Source: Amycolatopsis azurea DSM 43854 (GTDB taxonomy: Bacteria; Actinomycetota; Actinomycetes; Mycobacteriales; Pseudonocardiaceae). Taken from it: a stretch of DNA of 64,000 bases. The stretch's first letter is position 1. Each line of letters opens with the position of its first letter. Below the pieces are notes generated by a model. It had not been told where the DNA came from. It was given only the letters and a program-made list of their open reading frames with translations, and did not search any database. Below are positions 57,401-64,000 of the stretch, piece by piece. The position numbers and the translations under genes were made by a program. Location: the NCBI RefSeq assembly GCF_001995215.1, contig NZ_MUXN01000018.1, positions 108,873 through 172,872 of the forward strand. The letters are read 5' to 3'.

Positions 57401-58528
57401 GTGAAGATCATGCGGCCCGCGGGCGCGATCGGCATCGTGGCCACCGCCGCCCTCGTGCTCGGCGCCTGTGGATCCGACCCGGCGGCGACCAAGCCCCAGA
57501 GCTCTGGCGCCGCTTCCGCGCCCAGTGGCACGGCAGGCGTCGAATGCGGCGGCAAGAACCCGCTTTCGGCCGAGGGCTCGTCCGCGCAGAAGACCGCGGT
57601 CGACATCTTCGTGCAGCAGTACGCCGCCAAGTGCGCCGGCCAGAAGGTGAACTACAACCCCAGCGGTTCCGGCGCCGGCATCAAGCAGTTCAACGCGAAC
57701 CAGGTCGACTTCGCCGGTTCGGACTCGCCCCTCAAGGAGGGCGAGGAAGCCGACAAGGCCAAGGCCCGCTGCGCCTCCGACGCGTGGAACCTCCCGCTCG
57801 TCATCGGCCCGGTCGCCGTGGCCTACAAGGTCTCCGGTGTCGACAAGCTGACCCTGACCCCCGAGGTCACCGCCAAGATCTTCAACGGCGGCATCACCAA
57901 GTGGAACGACCCGGCCATCAAGGCGGTCAAGGGCAACGAGAGCGTCAACCTGCCGGACAAGGCCATCCAGGTCATCTCCCGCACCGACGAGTCGGGCACC
58001 ACCGACAACTTCCAGAAGTACCTGAAGGCCGCCTCGAAGGGCGCCTGGACCCAGGGCGACGGCAAGAAGTTCAACGGTGGCGTCGGTAACGGTGCCGAGA
58101 AGTCCAACGGTGTCGCCAGCGCGGTCAAGGCCACCGACGGCGCCATCACCTACGTCGAGTCCGCGTTCGCGAAGGACGGCATCAACGCCGCCCTGATCGA
58201 CAGCGGCTCCGGCGGTGTCGAGCTCACCGCGGCGAACGTCGCCAAGGCCCTCGACGCGGCGAAGTTCAAGAAGGAAGGCACCAACGACCTCGCGCTGGAC
58301 CTGAACGCGATCTACTCCAGCAACGTCGCCGGTACCTACCCGATCATCCTCGCCACCTACGAGATCGTCTGCTCGAAGTACGCCGACCCCGAGGTCGCCA
58401 AGGCCGTCAAGGCGTTCCTGAACGTCGCCGCCACCGACGGTCAGAAGCCGCTTTCGGACAAGGGCTACGTGCCGATCCCGCAGAGCCTGCAGGACAAGGT
58501 CCTGACCGCCGTCAAGGCCATCGCCTGA
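57401..58528 (+). CDS. pstS: Phosphate ABC transporter substrate-binding lipoprotein
   Basis: A 375-residue lipoprotein that binds phosphate outside the cell. The lipobox is LVLGACGS, with Cys23. The conserved phosphate-binding stretches ADEGSSAQKT-like (SAEGSSAQKTA), NPSGSGAGIKQF, DFAGSDSPL and ISRTDESGTTDNFQKYL are present. GTG 57401 follows GTGGAGGAAATGCA. It is the first gene of pstSCAB behind a PHO box. Confidence 0.96.
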   Translation: MKIMRPAGAIGIVATAALVLGACGSDPAATKPQSSGAASAPSGTAGVECGGKNPLSAEGSSAQKTAVDIFVQQYAAKCAGQKVNYNPSGSGAGIKQFNANQVDFAGSDSPLKEGEEADKAKARCASDAWNLPLVIGPVAVAYKVSGVDKLTLTPEVTAKIFNGGITKWNDPAIKAVKGNESVNLPDKAIQVISRTDESGTTDNFQKYLKAASKGAWTQGDGKKFNGGVGNGAEKSNGVASAVKATDGAITYVESAFAKDGINAALIDSGSGGVELTAANVAKALDAAKFKKEGTNDLALDLNAIYSSNVAGTYPIILATYEIVCSKYADPEVAKAVKAFLNVAATDGQKPLSDKGYVPIPQSLQDKVLTAVKAIA

Positions 58529-58581
58529 CCCTGTCGCCGATCTTCAGGTCGATCAGTAAACAGGCTGGACAGAAGTAGTCG

Positions 58582-59655
58582 ATGAGCGATTCGTCTTCGC
58601 CCAGAACGCCCACCGGCGACCCCGGTGGGCGTTCTGGCGTCCGCGAGACCTTCACGGAGGACCCGATTTCGGAGCAACCTGCCGCGTCACCGCCCGAGAA
58701 GTCCTCGGTGCCACTCGCGAGCCCCAATTCCAGGACGGTGCGGCCCGGTGACCGCATCTTCCAGTTCCTGACCACCGGAGCCGGCGTCTTCGTCGTCTCG
58801 CTGATCGGCCTGATCGGGCTGTTCCTGCTGGTGCAGGCGATCCCGGCGCTCCAGGCCGACAACGTCAACTTCCTGACCAGCCAGGTCTGGCAGACCGAGC
58901 CGAACGACATGAAGTTCGGCATCATGGGCCTGCTGCTGGTGACCGTCTACTCCGCGCTGCTGGCGCTGATCATCGCGATGCCGATCTCGCTCGGCATCGC
59001 GCTGTTCCTCACCCAGTACGCGCCGAAGCGGCTGGCGAAGCCCTTCGCCTACGTGATCGACCTGCTCGCGGCGGTCCCCTCGATCATCTACGGCCTGTGG
59101 GGCCTGATGGTCTTCGCGCCGACGATCGAGCCCTTCTCCCAGTGGGTCAACGACACCTTCTCGTGGGTCCCGATCTTCGCGGCGGGCAACGTCTCGCCGG
59201 ACATGCGCGGCACGATCTTCACCGCGGGCATCGTGCTCGCCGTGATGATCCTGCCGATCATCACCTCGCTGTCGCGTGAGGTGTTCGAGCGGACCCCGAC
59301 CCCGCACATCGAAGGCGCGCTGGCGCTGGGCGCCACCCGCTGGGAGGTCATCCGCACCACGGTGCTGCCGTTCGGCAAGGCCGGGTACATCGGCGCCTCG
59401 ATGCTGGGTCTCGGCCGTGCGCTCGGCGAGACGATCGCGCTCGCGATCATCCTGACCGGCGCGGTGGGCCGCGAGTTCACCTGGAGCCTCTTCGACGGTG
59501 GCGCCACCTTCGCCTCGAAGATCGCGGCGGACTACGCGGAACTCAACAACGAGATCTCGGCGGGCGCGTACATCGCGGCCGGCCTCGTGCTGTTCCTGCT
59601 GACGTTCATCGTCAACTTCGCCGCGCGATCCATCATCGCCAAGAAGGGGGACTGA
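58582..59655 (+). CDS. pstC: Phosphate ABC transporter permease PstC
   Basis: A 357-residue permease with a 70-residue hydrophilic N-terminal extension and six membrane helices. The BPD-type coupling motif EVFERTPTPHIEGALALGATRWEVI is present. It forms the channel with PstA. ATG 58582 lies 53 bp after pstS and the gene ends two bases before pstA. Confidence 0.95.
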   Translation: MSDSSSPRTPTGDPGGRSGVRETFTEDPISEQPAASPPEKSSVPLASPNSRTVRPGDRIFQFLTTGAGVFVVSLIGLIGLFLLVQAIPALQADNVNFLTSQVWQTEPNDMKFGIMGLLLVTVYSALLALIIAMPISLGIALFLTQYAPKRLAKPFAYVIDLLAAVPSIIYGLWGLMVFAPTIEPFSQWVNDTFSWVPIFAAGNVSPDMRGTIFTAGIVLAVMILPIITSLSREVFERTPTPHIEGALALGATRWEVIRTTVLPFGKAGYIGASMLGLGRALGETIALAIILTGAVGREFTWSLFDGGATFASKIAADYAELNNEISAGAYIAAGLVLFLLTFIVNFAARSIIAKKGD

Positions 59656-59657
59656 GC

Positions 59658-60575
59658 ATGTCCACCACGCTCGAGAAGACCCCTGCCACCACCCCCGCCT
59701 TCCAGCAGGTCAGCCTGGCGCGGAAGGCCAAGAACGGCATCGCGACGGTCCTGATCTGGCTGTCGTTCCTGATCGCCGTCGTGCCGCTGGTGTGGCTGCT
59801 CGCCACGGTGGTCATCAACGGCGTCAAGCGGATCCCCTACAGCAACTGGTGGACCGAGGACTTCGGTTCGGTGCTGTCGGACGAGGTCGGCGGCGGCGTG
59901 CTGCACGCCGTCATCGGTTCGGTGCTGCAAGGCCTGGTCTGCGCGATCATCGCGGTCCCGATCGGCATGCTGGTCGCGATCTACCTGGTCGAGTACGGCC
60001 GAGGCAAACTCGCGAAGGTCACGACGTTCATGGTCGACATCCTCTCCGGTGTCCCCTCGATCGTCGCGGCGCTGTTCATCTACGCGCTGTGGATCACGAC
60101 GTTCGGCCTCCCGCGCAGCGGTTTCGCCGTGTCGCTCGCCCTGGTGCTGCTGATGATCCCGGTGGTCGTGCGCTCCTCGGAGGAGATGCTGCGGATCGTC
60201 CCGGACGACCTGCGCGAGGCCTCCTACGCGCTCGGCGTGCCGAAGTGGAAGACGATCATGAAGATCGTCCTGCCGACCGCGCTGTCCGGCATCATCGGCG
60301 GCATCATGATGGCGCTCGCCCGGGTCATGGGCGAGACCGCGCCGCTGCTGGTCCTCGTGGGCTACTCCGCCTACGTGAACTGGGACATCTTCGGTGGCGA
60401 ACAGGCCGCACTGCCGCTTCTGATGAACAACGAACGGGTCAGCAACCCGTTCGACGAAGGTACCGTCGCGTTCGACCGGATCTGGGGTGCCGCGCTCACC
60501 CTGGTGCTGATCATCGCGATCGTGAACCTTCTCGCCATGCTCTTTGCCCGTCTTGTCGCCCCGAAGAAGAAGTGA
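59658..60575 (+). CDS. pstA: Phosphate ABC transporter permease PstA
   Basis: A 305-residue permease with six membrane helices and the EAA-type loop EEMLRIVPDDLREASYALGVPKWKTI. It is the second channel subunit of the Pst importer. It starts two bases after pstC and ends ten bases before pstB, so expression is coupled. Confidence 0.95.
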   Translation: MSTTLEKTPATTPAFQQVSLARKAKNGIATVLIWLSFLIAVVPLVWLLATVVINGVKRIPYSNWWTEDFGSVLSDEVGGGVLHAVIGSVLQGLVCAIIAVPIGMLVAIYLVEYGRGKLAKVTTFMVDILSGVPSIVAALFIYALWITTFGLPRSGFAVSLALVLLMIPVVVRSSEEMLRIVPDDLREASYALGVPKWKTIMKIVLPTALSGIIGGIMMALARVMGETAPLLVLVGYSAYVNWDIFGGEQAALPLLMNNERVSNPFDEGTVAFDRIWGAALTLVLIIAIVNLLAMLFARLVAPKKK

Positions 60576-60585
60576 GCTGTTTGAG

Positions 60586-61362
60586 ATGGCCAAACGAATC
60601 GACGTCAAGGACGTGGACATCTACTACGGCAAATTCCACGCCGTGGACGGCGTCACCCTCTCGGTGCCGCCGCGGAACGTCACCGCTTTCATCGGCCCGT
60701 CGGGCTGCGGCAAGTCGACGGTGCTGCGCACGCTGAACCGCATGCACGAGGTCATCCCCGGCGCCCGCGTCGAGGGTGAGGTGCTGCTCGACGGCGAGGA
60801 CATCTACGGCGCCGGGGTCGACCCGGTGCAGGTCCGCCGCACGATCGGCATGGTGTTCCAGCGGCCCAACCCGTTCCCGACGATGTCGATCCGCGACAAC
60901 GTCGTGGCCGGCCTGCGCCTCGGTGGCACCAAAGGCAAGAAGGAACTCGACGAGGTCGCCGAGCGCGCCCTGCGCGGCGCGAACCTGTGGAACGAGGTCA
61001 AGGACCGGCTGAACAAGCCCGGCGGCGGCCTCTCCGGTGGTCAGCAGCAGCGGCTCTGCATCGCGCGGGCGATCGCCGTGCGGCCGGACGTGCTGCTGAT
61101 GGACGAACCGTGCTCCGCGCTCGACCCGATCTCGACGCTGGCCATCGAGGACCTGATCGGTGAGCTCAAGAAGGAGTACACGATCGTCATCGTGACGCAC
61201 AACATGCAGCAGGCGGCGCGCGTCTCGGACCAGACCGCGTTCTTCAACCTGGCGGGCGTCGGCCAGCCGGGCCGCCTGGTGGAGCTGAACGACACCGAGA
61301 AGATCTTCTCGAACCCGGACGAGAAGGCGACCGAGGACTACATCTCGGGCAGGTTTGGCTGA
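60586..61362 (+). CDS. pstB: Phosphate ABC transporter ATPase PstB
   Basis: A 258-residue ATPase with Walker A GPSGCGKST, signature LSGGQQQRLCIARA, Walker B VLLMDEPCSALD and the H-loop VTHNMQQAARVSD. It powers phosphate import. ATG 60586 was chosen since longer frames overlap pstA. It ends the operon just before the 61-bp palindrome. Confidence 0.96.
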   Translation: MAKRIDVKDVDIYYGKFHAVDGVTLSVPPRNVTAFIGPSGCGKSTVLRTLNRMHEVIPGARVEGEVLLDGEDIYGAGVDPVQVRRTIGMVFQRPNPFPTMSIRDNVVAGLRLGGTKGKKELDEVAERALRGANLWNEVKDRLNKPGGGLSGGQQQRLCIARAIAVRPDVLLMDEPCSALDPISTLAIEDLIGELKKEYTIVIVTHNMQQAARVSDQTAFFNLAGVGQPGRLVELNDTEKIFSNPDEKATEDYISGRFG

Positions 61363-61369
61363 GTCTCGG

Positions 61370-61430
61370 CAGGTACATGAAGGCCCCCTTCCTTGCGCCA
61401 GGCGCAAGGAAGGGGGCCTTCATGTACCTG
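61370..61430. repeat. Perfect 61-bp palindrome (TACATGAAGGCCCCCTT type)
   Basis: Two 30-nt arms (61370-61399 and 61401-61430) are exact reverse complements around a single central A. The arm starts CAGGTACATGAAGGCCCCCT. It follows pstB by 7 bp and faces the convergent phoU, so it can terminate both. Nearly the same sequence occurs at 46691. Confidence 0.9.
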
Positions 61431-61501
61431 GGCCATTGACGCGATTAGTCGACTACTTGCGGTACCAGGGCATGTCGCGAGGGATTGGGATGCCGACAGA
61501 C

Positions 61502-61578
61502 GCGAAGGGGCCCTTCACCGCATCCGATGCGGTGAAGGGCCCCTTCGCTACGTCTGACGAGGGGAAAGTCCCCTTCAG
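61502..61578. terminator. Three-arm hairpin (GAAGGGGCCCTTCACCGCAT type)
   Basis: The pair 61502-61523/61527-61548 is a perfect 22-bp stem around CCG, and a further reverse-type arm GGGGAAAGTCCCCTTCAG follows at 61561. It lies just before the phoU stop on the minus strand. The core stem equals that at 52107. Confidence 0.8.
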
Positions 61579-61581
61579 CCC

Positions 61582-62244
61582 TTAGATGTCTTCGGTGCCG
61601 TAGCCGGGCATCTTGCCGGTCACCACGAAGATCATCCGGCGCGCGACCGAGACGGCGTGGTCGGCGAAGCGCTCGTAGAAGCGGCCCAGCAGGGTGACGT
61701 CCACGGCCGCGGCGACGCCGTGGTCCCAGTTCCGGTCCATGATGACCGTGAACAGGTGCTTGTGGATCTCGTCGACCTCGTCGTCGTCCGACTCGATCGT
61801 GCGGGCGGCCTCGACGTCCTTGGACTTGATGACCTGCTCGGCCTGCCGGGCCAGCTTGACGGCCACCTCGCCCATCTTGGCGAAGTCGCCCCGCACGGCA
61901 TCGGGGAGCACGGGGTCGGGGTGACGGCGGCGCGCGGCCTTGGCCACGTGCAGCGCCAGGTCGCCCATCCGCTCCAGGCTTTCCGCCGCGTGGATCGCGG
62001 CGAGGACGGTCCGGAGGTCGGTCGCGACGGGTGCCTGCAGGGCCAGCAGCGCGTACGCCTGCTCCTCGCATTCGGCGCGCGCGTCGTCGACCTTCGCGTC
62101 GTCGCTGATGACCTGCTCGGCGAGTCCGAGATCGACCTCGAGCAACGCCCGGGTCGCCCGCTCCATCGCGTCGGCGACCTGGAGCGACATGCTCGCTAGG
62201 TTCTCGGCGAGCTGTTCGAGTTCGACATGGTAAGCCTCACGCAT
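61582..62244 (-). CDS. phoU: Phosphate signalling protein PhoU
   Basis: A 220-residue all-helical protein of the PhoU family, with two repeated three-helix bundles and the metal-binding E/D motifs such as ESLERMGDLALHVAKAA and RFYERFADHAVSVAR. It dampens phosphate signalling through the Pst system. It is convergent with pstB and has its own PHO box on the minus strand upstream. Confidence 0.95.
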   Translation of the reverse strand: MREAYHVELEQLAENLASMSLQVADAMERATRALLEVDLGLAEQVISDDAKVDDARAECEEQAYALLALQAPVATDLRTVLAAIHAAESLERMGDLALHVAKAARRRHPDPVLPDAVRGDFAKMGEVAVKLARQAEQVIKSKDVEAARTIESDDDEVDEIHKHLFTVIMDRNWDHGVAAAVDVTLLGRFYERFADHAVSVARRMIFVVTGKMPGYGTEDI

Positions 62245-62283
62245 GGCCCAACCCTACGGGGAAGAGGGTCCAAAAGCCGCATC

Positions 62284-62305
62284 CCAGAGTGAACCTGACG
62301 TGAAC
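62284..62305 (-). promoter_or_regulatory. PHO box upstream of phoU
   Basis: On the minus strand, GTTCACGTCAG followed directly by GTTCACTCTGG gives two 11-bp PhoP-type direct repeats, 40-61 bp before the phoU start codon. The same arrangement is upstream of pstS. Confidence 0.65.
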
Positions 62306-62336
62306 CCGGACTAACGAATGATCCTTCGGCGGATCT

Positions 62337-64000
62337 TCAGCCTGAGCTGCTGCTCTTCTTGGCGCCGCCGGACTTGGCGGAGCTGGTCGGCGTGGCCGCC
62401 GTGTCGCTCGCGGGAGGCGCCGGGGTCTTCTCTTCCAGCGGGGTGTTGTTGATCAGCGCCTGGAAGAGCGTCTTCGACTTGCTCTGCAACAGCACCTCGT
62501 TGCCGCGCTTGTTCGCCTCTTCGGTGGTGGGCACGGTGAGGAACTTGACCTTTTCCGAGCCCATCCCCTTCATCGACTTCGCCAGCGTCATCATCTGGTT
62601 GATGCCGAGGTTCTCGCCGAAGGTGGCCTTGGCGAACGCGTCGATGAAGCCGCTGAGCTTGCCGGTGTCCAGGATGACGTCCTTCGACATCACCGTCTTC
62701 AGCAGCGCGCCGAGGAAGGCCTGCTGCCGTTTGATCCGGCCGTAGTCCGACGTCGGGTCGCCCTTGACGTGCCGCGCCCGGACGTAGTTCAGCGCCTGGT
62801 CGCCGGAGATCCGCACCTCGCCCGCCTGCGGGATGACCATGCCGAGCGTGGTGTCGTCGATCGGCTTCTCGTTGTACACGGTGACGCCCTGCACGGCGTC
62901 GACCATGGCTTTGAAGCCGTTGAAGTCGATCCCGACGAAGTGGTTCATCTTCATGCCGGTGATCTGCTGGATGACCTTCGTGACGCACTGCGGGCCACCG
63001 ACCGCGTAGGCGGTGTTCAGCTTCGTGATCTTCTGCGCCGGCGAGACCTGGTCCGAGTACGACGACGTCGCCGGGTCCCACCGCTTGCATTCGGGGCGGC
63101 TGATCTCGAGGTCGCGCGGGAAGGACACCATGACGACGCGCTGCCTGTCGGCGGGGACGTGCGCGATCATGACCGTGTCTGACCGGGCGCCCGGGGTGCC
63201 TTCCGTGTCGCCGACGCCGTCTTCGGCGGACGCGCCGTCACGGCTGTCGGAGCCGACCATCAAGAAGTTCTCGTCGCCTGTCTGGCCCGCGGCGTCCTGG
63301 ATGTCGGCGGAGTCTTCGTCGAGCGAGGCGACGTTGTTGAACTTCGCGTCGAACCAGGTCTGGGCACCCCACGCCGTGCCGATGGAGAGGAACACGAGCG
63401 CGGCGACCACGGCGGCCGCGATCCGGCCCGCCTTGGCCGCCTGCCTGGTCTTGCGTTCCTTCTTCTCCTGCAGGCGGGTCTGCGGGGACGCTTCTTCGGC
63501 GGCTTCCGCGGGCTCCGGGTCGGTGGTCGTGACCACCCGCTGCAGCGCCGTGCGGGTCTGCTCCAGCAGCGCGGCGGGACGGGACGCGAGCCGTTCGCGG
63601 CGCTCGCGCTTCTTGGCCTCTTCGGCTTCGAGTTCGTCGTGCGCGGCGGAGAACCGGGCGAGCGTGTGATCGATCTTGCGCTTGGTGATCGTCGCGTCGT
63701 CGATCGCTTCGAGTTCGTCGGTCATCGTCAGCCGGTCCATCTCGGACCGCGGCGGGACACCGGGCGACAGGGACGGCGCGGACGGCGCCTGCGCGGCGGG
63801 TGTCTGCTGCACCGGTCGCTGAGCGGGGCGGCGGGGACGGCGCGGCGGCGCCGGGACCGCGGGCTGCTGCTGCGCGCCCGGGTTCACCACCGGCGGACGG
63901 CGCTGCGTCGGAGCCTCGGGGCTGGGCGCGGCCTGCGGGGCACGGCGCGGCTGGCGCGCACGGGGCGGACGCGGTGCTTCGGCGGGCGCCTGCGGCGCGG
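62337..64000 (-). CDS. LytR-CpsA-Psr (LCP) family protein, 5' end outside the window
   Basis: The frame stays open to the window edge, so the N-terminus is missing. The visible part has a long cytoplasmic region rich in Pro, Arg and Ala, a transmembrane helix (AGRIAAAVVAALVFLSIGTAWG) and an extracytoplasmic LCP domain (SRDGASAED, SDTVMIAHVPADRQRVVMVSFPRDLEI, YVRARHVKGD). LCP enzymes ligate glycopolymers to peptidoglycan. An additional C-terminal helical region ends KSGGAKKSSSSG. Confidence 0.88.
   Translation of the reverse strand, partial: APQAPAEAPRPPRARQPRRAPQAAPSPEAPTQRRPPVVNPGAQQQPAVPAPPRRPRRPAQRPVQQTPAAQAPSAPSLSPGVPPRSEMDRLTMTDELEAIDDATITKRKIDHTLARFSAAHDELEAEEAKKRERRERLASRPAALLEQTRTALQRVVTTTDPEPAEAAEEASPQTRLQEKKERKTRQAAKAGRIAAAVVAALVFLSIGTAWGAQTWFDAKFNNVASLDEDSADIQDAAGQTGDENFLMVGSDSRDGASAEDGVGDTEGTPGARSDTVMIAHVPADRQRVVMVSFPRDLEISRPECKRWDPATSSYSDQVSPAQKITKLNTAYAVGGPQCVTKVIQQITGMKMNHFVGIDFNGFKAMVDAVQGVTVYNEKPIDDTTLGMVIPQAGEVRISGDQALNYVRARHVKGDPTSDYGRIKRQQAFLGALLKTVMSKDVILDTGKLSGFIDAFAKATFGENLGINQMMTLAKSMKGMGSEKVKFLTVPTTEEANKRGNEVLLQSKSKTLFQALINNTPLEEKTPAPPASDTAATPTSSAKSGGAKKSSSSG

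Overview
The window is chromosomal DNA of a high-GC actinomycete. Amycolatopsis or a close Pseudonocardiaceae relative is the best fit. The evidence is a mycothiol gene (mshD), GlnR, RsiG, WhiB, the Scr1/DUF397 regulator pair, the actinobacterial purine gene neighbourhood, leaderless or GTG-started genes, and many long GC-rich intergenic hairpins. The genus is an inference; no rRNA or tRNA gene was recognised.

Layout. 1-5.7 kb: the tail of purC, a DUF2334 deacetylase-fold protein, a TetR regulator with a likely operator in front of a DUF418 membrane protein, then an ArsR-type regulator with a metallo-hydrolase and a divergent MFS transporter. 5.7-9.8 kb: an aldehyde dehydrogenase and a convergent GMC oxidoreductase, plus a membrane-anchored protein. 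9.8-16.6 kb: purS-purQ, a two-gene heterodimeric ABC exporter, and purL. 16.6-27.4 kb: an integrative element of about 10.8 kb. It carries a serine recombinase, a leftward transfer operon (HTH protein, WhiB, two membrane proteins, FtsK/TraB-type translocase, two further genes), a zinc-ribbon/TPR regulator, an orphan Imm1-like immunity gene and an Scr1-type regulator. 27.6-36.5 kb: two pentapeptide-repeat paralogues, a Q-rich membrane protein, two GH25 lysozymes, a type VII secretion-associated protein, a sterol-carrier-like protein, a methyltransferase and a chromosomal XRE/DUF397 pair. 36.7-43.8 kb: purF, purM, arfB, a GNAT with an apparent attenuator leader, VanZ, a Gfo/Idh/MocA oxidoreductase, a 3-hydroxyacyl-CoA dehydrogenase and DUF3073. 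44-52 kb: asparaginase, RsiG, YgfZ, a class IV aminotransferase, pxpB-pxpC and a nitrobindin-like protein. 52-55.4 kb: a sulfurtransferase operon behind a cysteine-containing leader peptide, a thioredoxin and an LmeA-like protein. 55.4-62.3 kb: glnR, mshD, then pstSCAB and a convergent phoU, each phosphate transcription unit having a PHO box. The window ends inside an LCP-family cell-wall ligase.

How the genes work together. Six purine genes (purC, S, Q, L, F, M) are spread along the first 39 kb; purS-purQ-purL supply the FGAM synthetase, and the element lies just past purL. The pst/phoU set is a coherent phosphate-uptake module with two matching PHO boxes. Two short leader ORFs, each followed by a terminator-like hairpin, suggest ribosome-controlled attenuation of the GNAT and sulfur genes.

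The most unusual features are the convergent intergenic hairpins, several built from three interchangeable arms, and the integrative element, which appears to have inserted into the loop of one such hairpin.
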